Shown: positions 53,706 to 63,307, numbered from the stretch's first letter. The stretch: 64,000 nucleotides of DNA from Vibrio profundi (GCF_005281835.1 NZ_RZIS01000002.1:1-64000), one strand, 5' to 3'. The notes: a model not told the origin generated them from the letters alone. Numbers and translations are program-made.

Positions 53706-54758
53706 TTAACGTAAAGTCTTTGAGAAAAAATCGTCTAACTTATCAACCGCTTGATCAACGTATTTTTCTTGATCATAAAGATCGAAATGTTGAGCACCTT
53801 CAATTTCAAACAGCTCTGCATCTTTACCCGCTTCAGATCCACGCTTTACAGCAACTTCACTAAAATAAGCTGAAAGTGCTTCTGTTCCTACAATAGCTAA
53901 GAAGGGTGTATCGCCAATCAGCGCCATATTTTCAGAAGGGTTAAAAGCGTAGCGCGTATCCAAAGACATCGCTGCACGTAACGGCGAATAATTTTCTGCC
54001 GCCGCACCACGCTCTGGATTGCGGTAGTAATCTGCTGCACGAACCCAGAATTCATTCATTGATTTCGCTTTTTCTGCTGACGGGATGCCATCTACTAATA
54101 CCACTTCACCAGTCTCATAGTATTTCTGGCGCGCGTCACTTGCCATTTTAATCTGTTGGCGATACTGCTCGACTGAATCACCAGTCAGCTGATCCATGTA
54201 TTGCGTCGCGCCTCCCATACCGTAATCAGTAAAATCAACAAAGCCACTTACCGTCGCAACCGAATCCAATCGAGTATCTTGCATTGCAACCTGTAGGCTG
54301 TAACCCGCACCAGAGCAAATACCTAATTCGCCGACACGCTCAGGATCTACCCCGGGGAAGTTACTAAGGAAAGTAATGGCATTTTTGATGTCTTCAACTT
54401 TCATTGGCGCGTTTTCCATACCACGTGGATACCCCCCACTTTCACCATAAGTTCTGTGGTCAAACGCCAAAGTGATATACCCCTCCTTGGCCATTTTCTC
54501 TGCATAAATTCCCGCAGTTTGCTCTTTTACACCACTGGCTGGGGTAATCACAACAATCGCTGGGTAGCGTTTATTTGAATCGTAATGAGGGGGTAAAAAT
54601 ACATTGCCAGCCACGCGTACATTTTCACTAAGGAAAGCGACCTTATTGATTCCAGGTTGATAATCATCTCCCAGAAACTGACTTTGAGCCATTGCTGGCA
54701 CCGCGCTCAGCATTGCGGCTGCAACTAAAGATAGACCGATTGATTTGAACTTTTTCAT
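53706..54758 (-). CDS. exported alpha/beta hydrolase (dienelactone-hydrolase/YcjY-like)
   Basis: A 350-residue protein with a signal peptide (cleaved near AMAQ-SQ) and an alpha/beta-hydrolase fold. The nucleophile elbow reads GICSGAG, so Cys rather than Ser is the probable nucleophile, as in dienelactone hydrolases; the acid and His (EGAQHFDLY) follow. A periplasmic location is unusual for dienelactone hydrolases. The ATG at 54758 has GGAG six to seven bases upstream. A LysR gene lies upstream on the same strand with a 190-base gap and may regulate it. Confidence 0.85.
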   Translation of the reverse strand: MKKFKSIGLSLVAAAMLSAVPAMAQSQFLGDDYQPGINKVAFLSENVRVAGNVFLPPHYDSNKRYPAIVVITPASGVKEQTAGIYAEKMAKEGYITLAFDHRTYGESGGYPRGMENAPMKVEDIKNAITFLSNFPGVDPERVGELGICSGAGYSLQVAMQDTRLDSVATVSGFVDFTDYGMGGATQYMDQLTGDSVEQYRQQIKMASDARQKYYETGEVVLVDGIPSAEKAKSMNEFWVRAADYYRNPERGAAAENYSPLRAAMSLDTRYAFNPSENMALIGDTPFLAIVGTEALSAYFSEVAVKRGSEAGKDAELFEIEGAQHFDLYDQEKYVDQAVDKLDDFFSKTLR

Positions 54759-54949
54759 TATTTTCTCCAATAGAATTCAGGCTGTTTCAAAAACGAGGTG
54801 AATTATATGGAGCGATTTATTGTGGATATATAGGTCACAATACATATCTATGTAACCTAATACTCAACAATAAATCGACATGTAGATCGCTAAATTATGC
54901 TATTTACGCACGCGATCTTTATAGGAGGAAAGCCAATAGCGCTGGTGCC

Positions 54950-55849
54950 CTAAAAGTCTGATTCAAACTTTTGCTTAACAAAGTCAATAAAGGTTCTCAA
55001 ACGCTTTGGTTGGTATTTATCTCTGTGGTAAACCGCAGAAAATAGCACCGATGGAATGTGCCATTTGGGCAGTATCTCCACTAAATCACCGTCTTCAATC
55101 GCATCGGTGCAGTACATTCTTGGAACACGAATTATGCCGTTTCCTGCCATCGCATTGGTGATCAAAGCGTGTCCGTTCTTGGATACTAGATTCCCCTCAA
55201 TATTGACATCGACCTGTTCTGCTGCATTTTCATCCGACTCAAAACTCCAGCGCTTGACCGATCCTGTTAAGCAGCGGTGCTCATTAAGCTCGTTAGGGTG
55301 CTCAGGGTTCCCATACTTACGTACGTAACTCGGGCTCGCCAAGCTTACTACATCGATATCCATTAACTTCTTAGCGATGAAGCCTGAATCCTCTAACTTA
55401 CCCATGCGAAAAGCGATATCAAAATCATCTTGGATGAGGTCAATTCTGTTGCTACTGAAATCGAGATGCACTTGGGTCTGAGGGTGCTCAAGCATAAAGT
55501 CAGCCACATATTTTGAGATGATTTTCTCGCCAATATAACCACCAACACAGTTCACTCGAATCAATCCGCGAACTTCTTCTGTATCATCAACCGCTGCGAT
55601 AAGCGCTTGATCGATTCCATTAATGGCTTTTTCACACTGAAGGTAAAAACGCTCTCCAGCTTGTGTGAGCTTTAAACTTCGGGTGGTGCGTGTAAGCAAA
55701 GTCACTTTCATTTGTTTTTCAAGTGAGCTTATCTGACGTGATACATGTGAGCGCGAAACATTCAGAGCTTCAGCCGCTTTGGTAAAATTACCTAGCTGCG
55801 CGATTAACACGAAAGAACGAATATCTGACAAATTAATGTTGTTAATCAC
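54950..55849 (-). CDS. LysR-family transcriptional regulator
   Basis: A LysR-type regulator of about 299 residues of the DsdC/AaeR-like class often paired with oxidoreductase or hydrolase genes. It has an N-terminal winged helix (LGNFTKAAEALNVSRSHVSRQIS) and an effector domain with the CVGGYIGEKII start. No ATG is available near the N-terminus; the GTG at 55849 has GGAG six bases upstream, while TTG at 55861 is an alternative. It may control the hydrolase gene downstream. Confidence 0.85.
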   Translation of the reverse strand: MINNINLSDIRSFVLIAQLGNFTKAAEALNVSRSHVSRQISSLEKQMKVTLLTRTTRSLKLTQAGERFYLQCEKAINGIDQALIAAVDDTEEVRGLIRVNCVGGYIGEKIISKYVADFMLEHPQTQVHLDFSSNRIDLIQDDFDIAFRMGKLEDSGFIAKKLMDIDVVSLASPSYVRKYGNPEHPNELNEHRCLTGSVKRWSFESDENAAEQVDVNIEGNLVSKNGHALITNAMAGNGIIRVPRMYCTDAIEDGDLVEILPKWHIPSVLFSAVYHRDKYQPKRLRTFIDFVKQKFESDF

Positions 55850-56101
55850 CACTTTCTCCAATTTAATTGGTAATCATATGGCAACAGTAAACCAATTCTA
55901 ATCATGTATATCAACAAATCTGGGGGATTATTATAGCTCTCGCAGCAACGCCTTATAGCGTTAGCAGTAAAGGAAATGATAGGGCTTAAACAAGATATCG
56001 AATAGACGGGAGTAGACTATGCGGGTCAATATTAGGCGATTGAATAGCATTTTTCTGACCTTGATATATATTTAAAACAAATATGCAACTGGTGGAATTA
56101 C

Positions 56102-56521
56102 ATGAGCTTAATCAGGTTAGTTTACGCTAGCTCTACATCCGAGCAACTCACGCATTCCGATGTAGAACAGATTTTGGAGTCAGCAAAAGCAAACAATTTT
56201 GAACAAGGTGTAACCGGGATTCTCTATTTCAACAATAACTATTTTCTACAATGTTTAGAAGGGGATAGAGAAAGAGTCAATATCTTGTACAACTCTATTG
56301 TCAACGATCCACGCCATCAGAAAATCGTTATTCTAGACTACCAAGAAATTCACAACCGGGACTTTCAAGAGTGGTCGATGGGATACGTACCAATTTCTAG
56401 TTCCACAAAACCGCTTACATTGAAATACTCAACGACCCACGAGTTTAACCCATACGAAATCACTGGGAACAGTGCGTATATGCTGCTTCTTGAATTGAAA
56501 AAGTGTTTGCCAAGCATTTGA
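56102..56521 (+). CDS. BLUF-domain blue-light photoreceptor
   Basis: A 139-residue single-domain BLUF flavoprotein. The FAD-contacting residues are all present: Tyr8 (RLVYAS), Asn32, Gln50 (YFLQCLEG) and the Trp91/Met93 pair (EWSMGY). A short C-terminal tail follows, with no output domain, so it must signal through a partner protein. No GGDEF, EAL or regulator gene is directly joined to it. It ends a 240-base gap after the LysR gene. Confidence 0.92.
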   Translation: MSLIRLVYASSTSEQLTHSDVEQILESAKANNFEQGVTGILYFNNNYFLQCLEGDRERVNILYNSIVNDPRHQKIVILDYQEIHNRDFQEWSMGYVPISSSTKPLTLKYSTTHEFNPYEITGNSAYMLLLELKKCLPSI

Positions 56522-56638
56522 AGGACACAGGTAAAATGAAGATCTATGCCCCTCTGACTACGAGCAAATTGATATTTGCTAGCGTTCAAGAATCGGAGGC
56601 TCTAACTGAACTCAAATACCTAGGGTTGGGAATCTTTG

Positions 56639-56956
56639 TTATCCCGATGACAACGACATAATGGCTTGTTGAATAGAGGGAAATTGTATTTTAGTAAGAC
56701 ACATCGCCGCTTTCGAAAATTCATGCTCTTGAATGAGTTCTGTCACCGACTCTAACGATAGCTGAGTGGCTTCTGGTTCAAACGCATAGCCGTCCCCTTC
56801 AGTCCTAACTAGATAAGGTTTCCCATTACTATCAATTAAACGATCTGCACTATCCCAAATGAGCTCATCTAGTTCGTTGGCCAGATGGTGCTCAGACGCC
56901 AAATACAGTAATTCATAATCACCATCTAACTTAAAAATACATGGCCAAAAAATCAT
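56639..56956 (-). CDS. hypothetical protein (DUF4144-like)
   Basis: A 105-residue soluble acidic protein starting MIFWPCIFKLDGDYELLYL. From memory this N-terminus resembles the DUF4144 group of Vibrio proteins; function unknown. The ATG at 56956 has GGGAAG five bases upstream; longer in-frame starts at 56983 and 57043 lack ribosome sites. No motif or membrane segment. Confidence 0.65.
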   Translation of the reverse strand: MIFWPCIFKLDGDYELLYLASEHHLANELDELIWDSADRLIDSNGKPYLVRTEGDGYAFEPEATQLSLESVTELIQEHEFSKAAMCLTKIQFPSIQQAIMSLSSG

Positions 56957-57145
56957 ATTACTTCCCGATTTATATAACGACATTAAACTTGCTCTGTCGC
57001 AGCAGTAATAGCCAGTAATACAATAAGCGTTATTGACATGCAAACTGCCAAAGCGACTACATCAAGAGTGACGATTCTTAGAATGTTATTCAGACCTAAG
57101 AATTAGATGGACAGATACTACAGTTTTAATCTGGTTTGGCAGGCT

Positions 57146-57523
57146 TCAATAAGGCAATTCATCGGGGTCTACACCAATGTAATCCGGTGATAAATACGTT
57201 GAGAATTGGACAGCTTGAATAGTCTTTCTGCCTAACAATGTGGCTTTACACACTCTGTGCATGCCATCCATCACCTTGCCTTCATGGCATAAAATGATCG
57301 GATAGGAGAGATCTGCATTTTGAATCAACTTAGTATGCTCGACTATATTTCGACACGTTGGTTTCGCGCCTCCAAGTTCATACCAAAACGCTTGGTCCAG
57401 CTCTGCAATATCGGTAAGTGAAACATCGATAACAGGCAGATTTTTCGTCAGTTCAATGAGCCGAAACACATCCCAAGCCAATAACCCATGTTCAGAGTTT
57501 CGAAAATGATATTGCTGTCTCAT
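57146..57523 (-). CDS. ParB-like nuclease-fold protein
   Basis: A 125-residue stand-alone protein whose C-terminal half has the ParB/sulfiredoxin fold signature: YPIILCHEGKVMDGMHRV, with the D-G-x-H-R motif, followed by KATLLGRKTIQAVQF. In ParB this segment binds and hydrolyses CTP; small relatives have varied or unknown roles. No ParA or DNA-binding domain is present. AAGG lies seven bases before the ATG. Confidence 0.72.
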   Translation of the reverse strand: MRQQYHFRNSEHGLLAWDVFRLIELTKNLPVIDVSLTDIAELDQAFWYELGGAKPTCRNIVEHTKLIQNADLSYPIILCHEGKVMDGMHRVCKATLLGRKTIQAVQFSTYLSPDYIGVDPDELPY

Positions 57524-57549
57524 GTTGTACCTTGTCTATATTTCCATAA

Positions 57550-57888
57550 CTAAAGCGCAGGCAGAATTACTGCAGACTCTTCGTCTGATTCTGACTCATC
57601 AGTAACCACTTGATCGCGAAGCCATTCAACCGTTTGAGTGAAATAGAGCTTATTCGCTTCGGTATCGCACCAACTTTTAGTTAACCCTCTTCGGTTAAAC
57701 TCACTGCCAATCGCCGCTAAGGTTTGATTGCTTGGTCGCCCATAATACAAGGTGTCACAAAGCTGCATATTCGACATCGACTGAGGATAAACGTTAACAG
57801 ACGAAGTATTCGCACTCAGTGACTTTGATTGATTGTGAGTACAGCCCGTAAGGCTTAAGAAGAGTAAGAGAGCTAAGGTTTTTTTCAT
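57550..57888 (-). CDS. small lipoprotein of unknown function
   Basis: A 112-residue predicted lipoprotein with lipobox LTGC at about residue 16, a Ser/Asn-rich linker, a helical middle (MQLCDTLYYGRP...SEFNRRGLTKSWC) and an acidic tail. Two further cysteines could form a disulphide. I do not recognise a family. It lies 26 bases upstream of the ParB-like gene and may share its message. Confidence 0.7.
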   Translation of the reverse strand: MKKTLALLLFLSLTGCTHNQSKSLSANTSSVNVYPQSMSNMQLCDTLYYGRPSNQTLAAIGSEFNRRGLTKSWCDTEANKLYFTQTVEWLRDQVVTDESESDEESAVILPAL

Positions 57889-58258
57889 GTTGTCTGAAGT
57901 TAACTATCGCAGGATGGGCGATTATTAGCATGAGGAACACTAAGGTTTGTCAGTTTTCTAACAGGCAATCAGGTAACGAGATCCTAGTCCCAGTTAACTG
58001 GAAGGGCACACAGTCAGTCATCTATCGACCTAAAAATTAAAACTCACCAAAATCAATCAAGTACACAATGTATCACTTGCCAACATAACAAATTCGAATC
58101 CCACACAGACTCTAGTAAACTATGAAACAGCAAGCATTAGCTTGCTAATTTTTGCGTGAACAATACGTTATTTCTGTTACCGCATTCAGTGGTGAAAGCC
58201 ACAATGTCGACTTATACTCAACGCTAATTGTTAAAATAATGTAGCGAGTCAACATGTC
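57889..58258. other. intergenic region between divergent lipoprotein and permease-kinase genes
   Basis: A 370-base AT-rich gap holding the promoters of both divergent genes. An orphan terminator-like hairpin lies at 58129-58152 on the plus strand, pointing to a short transcript (leader or small RNA) within the gap. No other feature recognised. Confidence 0.5.
58129..58152 (+). terminator. orphan terminator-like hairpin
   Basis: AGCAAGC and GCTTGCT form a perfect 7-base-pair stem with an ATTA loop, then AATTTTT. There is no plus-strand gene between it and the BLUF gene 1.6 kb upstream, so it ends either a small RNA or an attenuated leader of the following gene. Confidence 0.5.
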
Positions 58259-60988
58259 ATGATTCGTTTTAAAAGGCAGTACCAAGCCTGGGTGGCGAAC
58301 GAAACATTAGAAGACTATTCGTTACGATACGCCGCTAAAAGCTTCCGACGATTTTCCCCCTCAACTCTGGCGAACACCGCCATTGGAGGCATCTCATTTC
58401 TGGCTCTAGAAGCCATCGGTGGGGCGGTCACTGTGAGCGTCGGTTTTGCCAATGCTGTACCTGCCATTCTCCTTGTATCTTTGCTTATTTTTATCACTAA
58501 CTTACCCATTGCGCACTACTCTGGGAAATACAATATAGACATGGATTTGCTGACCCGAGGAGCAGGTTTTGGCTACATTGGGTCGACTATCACATCGCTT
58601 ATTTACGCTTCTTTCACCTTTATCTTTTTTGCATTGGAAGCGGCGATCATGGCACAGGCATTGGAGCTGTATTTTCAGATCCCTTTACCAATAGGCTACG
58701 TGATTTGCTCCTTGGTAATCATACCCATCACCTTCTTTGGCGTTACCGCCATCAATAAACTGCAGAACTACACCCAAATAATCTGGGTGGTATTAATGGT
58801 CTTGCCGTTTATTTTTGTCATTTACAAAGAACCGGACATCATTTCCAACTGGAGTGGGTTTGCTGGGCACAGTCCAGTTGGCAATCAATTCGACATTATC
58901 TTGTTCGGCCAAGCATGTGTTGTGCTGTTTTCATTGGTAGTGCAGATTGGTGAACAAGTAGATTATTTGCGATTTATCCCCAACAAGACCAAAGAAAACA
59001 GAGTGCGGTGGTATTCAGCGATCATCTTCGCTGGCCCTGGTTGGATTATTGTCGGCTGCTTAAAATTACTAGGCGGTAGCTTACTCGCTTTCCTATTTAT
59101 TCATAACGGAGGAGACTACGACAAAGCGGTCGAGCCAATACAAATGTACATTCAAGGATATGGCTACATGTTCGACTCACCAGAAACGGTGCTTGCGGTC
59201 GCAACATTCTTCGTAATTGTCTCTCAGATCAAAATCAACGTGACTAATGCTTATGCTGGCTCACTAGCGTGGTCAAACTTTTTCTCTCGAATGACCCACT
59301 ACCATCCAGGCCGCGTTGTATGGCTCATCTTTAATATTTTGATTGCCTTACTACTAATGCTGCTCGGAATATTCGACACTTTAGAAGCAGTTTTAAGCGT
59401 TTATGCCAACCTAGCCATCGCGTGGATAGGGGCAATTGTTGCTGACTTATTAGTGTTAAAACCGTTAAAAATCAGCCCAAGTTACATTGAGTTTAAACGC
59501 GCTCATTTGCACAACTTTAACCCCGTCGGTTGCCTGTCGATGCTGATTGCGTCGATTTTGTCAGTGGTCTCTTATGCCGGAATTTTTGGGGAGCTGGCAC
59601 AAGCCTACTGCGCATTCATCGCCTTAATTAGCTCATTTTTGCTCGCCATATTAATCGGCTATATCACCAAAGGTCGCTATTACCTCGCCAGAACTCCTTC
59701 AGTCATTCCCGTGACTAGCCCCTCTCAAGTGGTAACCTGTTCTGTGTGTGAGCAAGAATACGAACAAGAAGACATCGCTCACTGCCCTTTCCACCAAGGA
59801 AACATATGCTCCCTATGTTGCAGCTTAGAAAACCACTGTCACGACCAATGTAAAGTCATTAATACACCCAACCAAACAGCCGATAAAGAGGTGGTGTATT
59901 CATTGTTAATGCAAAAAATCGACGTCAACATGGGGCGAAGGATCATTCGCTTCCTAGTGATATTCTCAACGATGGCATTAATTTCCGGTGCATTTTTCTT
60001 ATTGGCATTCCACTTTAGCCACATGGGAGATATGGCCCAGAACCAACACTTATTCGATGTCATCCTCAATATATTTTTCGTGGTATTAGTGCTCATCGCC
60101 ATCAGTGCATGGTGGATAGTGCTGTCTCATGAGAATCGAGAAATGGCCGAGCGTGAATTGCTGCAGTCACTCAACTACTTAGAAATCACCAAAAATGAGT
60201 TAGTCCAAAGTGAGAAGCTTTCATCTTTAGGGCGTTTAGTGGCGGGCATTGCCCACGAAATTAACACCCCACTAGGAATCTGCGTCACCATCACTAGCTC
60301 ATTAGACGATGCCAAACGCAGCTTTAAAGCGAGCTTAGAAGGCGGTCAACTCACTAAATCAGATTTAGACACCTTTGTTGCCGAGGTCGACGAAGTAAGC
60401 GAGATGCTCGGTGTAAGCTTGAACAAAGCGACTCACCTGATTCGAAGCTTTAAACAAGTAGCTGCAGACCAAACAAGTTCGCTAAGGCGTAATTTTGATC
60501 TCATTGAATTTACTGAGGAGCTGGATTCCACCTTACAACCCCAATTCAAACACAGCACTCATAAGATTCACTTCAACTGCGAGTCCAATATTAAGCTCGA
60601 CAGCTTTCCAGGCCCGTTAGGACAGGTGCTCACTAACCTCGTAACCAACTCGATCAAGCACGGATTTGAAGACAAAGAAAATGGCGTCATCTCGGTAGAT
60701 GGACGGTTAGACGAAGCCAAAGAAAATGTGGTTCTTACCTATCAAGACGACGGCAAAGGGATTTCAGAGGAGTACATCCACCGTATTTTCGACCCTTTCT
60801 TTACCACTAAGATGGGCGACGGCGGAACCGGGCTAGGTCTGAATATTGTCTATAATATAGTCAACAACGTCCTCGGTGGAACGATTTCCGTCCAAAGTGA
60901 TGAGGGGTGCACTTTCACGATCATAATCCCGCTCGTTGCACCAACTACCGCCAGTTTTATGGGAGCAGGGAATGAAAACGGACAATGA
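58259..60988 (+). CDS. NCS1-type permease fused to a sensor histidine kinase
   Basis: A 909-residue fusion. Residues about 1-470 are a 12-helix NCS1 (purine/cytosine permease-like) transporter domain. Residues about 495-531 form a Cys/His cluster (CSVCEQEY, HCPFH, CSLCC, CHDQC) that could bind zinc. Two more helices follow (about 565-620), then HisKA with His666 (GIAHEINTPLG) and an HATPase domain with DDGKGI and GTGLGLNIV. It resembles CbrA-like transporter-kinases, but with an NCS1 rather than SSS transporter, so it may sense a nucleobase-like solute or transport itself (inference). It overlaps the next gene by 17 bases. Confidence 0.92.
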   Translation: MIRFKRQYQAWVANETLEDYSLRYAAKSFRRFSPSTLANTAIGGISFLALEAIGGAVTVSVGFANAVPAILLVSLLIFITNLPIAHYSGKYNIDMDLLTRGAGFGYIGSTITSLIYASFTFIFFALEAAIMAQALELYFQIPLPIGYVICSLVIIPITFFGVTAINKLQNYTQIIWVVLMVLPFIFVIYKEPDIISNWSGFAGHSPVGNQFDIILFGQACVVLFSLVVQIGEQVDYLRFIPNKTKENRVRWYSAIIFAGPGWIIVGCLKLLGGSLLAFLFIHNGGDYDKAVEPIQMYIQGYGYMFDSPETVLAVATFFVIVSQIKINVTNAYAGSLAWSNFFSRMTHYHPGRVVWLIFNILIALLLMLLGIFDTLEAVLSVYANLAIAWIGAIVADLLVLKPLKISPSYIEFKRAHLHNFNPVGCLSMLIASILSVVSYAGIFGELAQAYCAFIALISSFLLAILIGYITKGRYYLARTPSVIPVTSPSQVVTCSVCEQEYEQEDIAHCPFHQGNICSLCCSLENHCHDQCKVINTPNQTADKEVVYSLLMQKIDVNMGRRIIRFLVIFSTMALISGAFFLLAFHFSHMGDMAQNQHLFDVILNIFFVVLVLIAISAWWIVLSHENREMAERELLQSLNYLEITKNELVQSEKLSSLGRLVAGIAHEINTPLGICVTITSSLDDAKRSFKASLEGGQLTKSDLDTFVAEVDEVSEMLGVSLNKATHLIRSFKQVAADQTSSLRRNFDLIEFTEELDSTLQPQFKHSTHKIHFNCESNIKLDSFPGPLGQVLTNLVTNSIKHGFEDKENGVISVDGRLDEAKENVVLTYQDDGKGISEEYIHRIFDPFFTTKMGDGGTGLGLNIVYNIVNNVLGGTISVQSDEGCTFTIIIPLVAPTTASFMGAGNENGQ

Positions 60989-63251
60989 GCCCTTTGTGTT
61001 CGCACAAGAAACCAATGAACCGACACCCACAATACAGCAAGATCCATGGATAGTTCTGATCGTCGACGACGAGCAGGAAATTCACCGCGCGACACGTTTT
61101 GCGTTCAAAAACTTCGTCTATGCCGCTCGTCCGATTACCTTTCTCAATGCTTACAGTGGTGAAGAAGCGAAAGAAGTACTGCGCAATCACAGCAATATTG
61201 CGTGCATCTTCTTAGATGTCGTAATGGAAACGGAAGACGCGGGCTTAAAGTTAGTCAGCTTTATCCGAGAAGAACTGAACAATAATGATGTACGTATCAT
61301 CTTAAGAACCGGTCAAGCAGGGTACGCCCCTGAAGTGGAAGTGATCCAGCAATACGACATTAACGATTACAAAGAAAAGTCTGAGCTCACTAGAGACGCC
61401 CTATTTACCTGCCTCACGACCGCCTTACGTAGCTATCAACAAATCCAGACGATCGAGTCGAGCCGTAAAGGGCTCTCGATGATAATAGAGGCATCTTCAA
61501 CATTACTTGGCGTCAAAGCGGTAACCCAATTTTCGATAGGTATTCTGACGCAAATTTGTGGGCTACTGCATATCAAACCAGAAGGCGTAGTATGCATTCA
61601 TAATGATTTATCCGATAACAATACCTTGAATGTACTAGCGGCCGCAGGAACATACACCGACTATATTGGCCAACCTTTAGTGAACTTAAACAAGCCTGAC
61701 ATCAGTTCATCGGTGGCCGATGTGTTAAGCCAAAGACACAGCCTGTACCAAGAGCACCACAACTTTGTGTACATACCGCTCTCTTCAATGGGCGAAATTG
61801 TGGTCTTTGTAAATAGCCAACTTCCTATCAGCAACTTAGATCAACAGCTGTTAGAAATCTTCAGTATCAATATTGCAGCAGGCTTTGAAAACGCCAAAAT
61901 GTTTGAAAAGATTGAATCATTAGCCTATCAAGATCAGCTGACCCACTTACCCAATAAACTCGTGCTATTGCAGCATTTAGGGAAACTGACACAGCAAGCA
62001 CACCAGCCATTCATTTTGATCTTAACCGACGTCGATAACTTCGAAGACGTCAACGATGGCTTGGGCTCTGCGATTGGCGATAAGCTTATTATGCAAATCG
62101 CTCATATACTCGAAACGTTCCACGCATCCGATCCATTTGTTGCTCACCTAGGCACAGATACCTTTGCTTTAACACTGCCCATAACTCGCAGAGAAGAAGT
62201 CCCTCGGTTATTAGTTGAGCTGCGCAACCAGTTTAGCGCACCTATTATGCTGGAAGACAACCTTATCCCAGTGTCGATTTCGATTGGTTGCCGCTTTTGT
62301 GACAACGAGGAAGTGAGCAGTGAAACTCTCCTGAGGAACGCGGGCATCGCTTTAAATCACGCTAAGCTGCATGACAATGGGCAGTTCTGTATCTTTGAAT
62401 CAAGTATGGACACATCGTTGCAAACACGCTTGCAAACTATCAAAGACATTCATCACGCGGTTAATAATCAAGAGTTTTGCCTATATTACCAACCGCAAGT
62501 GTGCATGAAATCAGGGCATGTTGTTGGCGTCGAAGCATTAATTCGCTGGCAACGATCCGATGGTACTATGGTTAGCCCGATCCAATTCATTCCAGCGGCT
62601 GAGACTTCAGGGCTTATTGTTCCCATCGGTTATTGGGTATTGCAAACCGCTATCGATCAGCACCTCGAATGGAAACAAGCAGGCCTTGGACAAATCAGAA
62701 TGGCAGTTAACGTTTCACCAAGACAGCTGTGTGAAGCAGACTTTGTCGACAAGGTCATCCATATTGTCACTCAGTCTGGCATCGAACCATCGGATCTTGA
62801 GCTGGAAATCACTGAAACCATGGCCATGACGGATCCTGAACACCACATTCAAAAGTTAGTTCAGCTCAGAAATGCAGGGATTAAGATCGCCGTCGATGAT
62901 TTTGGTACGGGCTACTCGTCTTTAAGCTATTTACAGAAGCTCCCGATTGACAGGCTCAAAATTGATGGCGCATTTGTCCGCGACATCGATACCAAAAAAG
63001 AAGATGCTTCCATTGCCGCTATGATCATAAATATGGGGCACGAGTTGAACCTGTATGTAATTGCAGAATGTATCGAGACTGCTGCGCATCAACAGATCTT
63101 GAATGATTTAGGGTGCGACGAAGCACAGGGCTACTTATACGCTAAACCACTGCCAGCAGCTGAGCTTTCCCCACTATTCAGATCATTACGTGATGCCTCG
63201 GTAGAACCAGACGCTACGCCTCCACTGTTGTTGATGACACAACCTCATTAA
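60972..63251 (+). CDS. response regulator REC-DUF3369-GGDEF(degenerate)-EAL, c-di-GMP phosphodiesterase
   Basis: A 759-residue output protein for the upstream kinase: receiver with Asp82 (CIFLDVVM), a DUF3369 middle domain (about 160-325), a GGDEF-like domain whose active site is degenerate (HLGTDTF), and an EAL domain with GVEALIRW, the ITETMAM glutamate, DDFGTGYSS and the GCDEAQGY end motif. Phosphodiesterase activity is expected, with the GGDEF part perhaps regulatory. The ATG at 60972 has GGAG six bases upstream and overlaps the kinase gene by 17 bases, so the pair is co-translated. Confidence 0.92.
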   Translation: MKTDNEPFVFAQETNEPTPTIQQDPWIVLIVDDEQEIHRATRFAFKNFVYAARPITFLNAYSGEEAKEVLRNHSNIACIFLDVVMETEDAGLKLVSFIREELNNNDVRIILRTGQAGYAPEVEVIQQYDINDYKEKSELTRDALFTCLTTALRSYQQIQTIESSRKGLSMIIEASSTLLGVKAVTQFSIGILTQICGLLHIKPEGVVCIHNDLSDNNTLNVLAAAGTYTDYIGQPLVNLNKPDISSSVADVLSQRHSLYQEHHNFVYIPLSSMGEIVVFVNSQLPISNLDQQLLEIFSINIAAGFENAKMFEKIESLAYQDQLTHLPNKLVLLQHLGKLTQQAHQPFILILTDVDNFEDVNDGLGSAIGDKLIMQIAHILETFHASDPFVAHLGTDTFALTLPITRREEVPRLLVELRNQFSAPIMLEDNLIPVSISIGCRFCDNEEVSSETLLRNAGIALNHAKLHDNGQFCIFESSMDTSLQTRLQTIKDIHHAVNNQEFCLYYQPQVCMKSGHVVGVEALIRWQRSDGTMVSPIQFIPAAETSGLIVPIGYWVLQTAIDQHLEWKQAGLGQIRMAVNVSPRQLCEADFVDKVIHIVTQSGIEPSDLELEITETMAMTDPEHHIQKLVQLRNAGIKIAVDDFGTGYSSLSYLQKLPIDRLKIDGAFVRDIDTKKEDASIAAMIINMGHELNLYVIAECIETAAHQQILNDLGCDEAQGYLYAKPLPAAELSPLFRSLRDASVEPDATPPLLLMTQPH

Positions 63252-63307
63252 TTCCTTTAATGCCCGTTGGAGTAAATACCGTAGCTTCCCTCTCGCTAAA
63301 TAAACCA

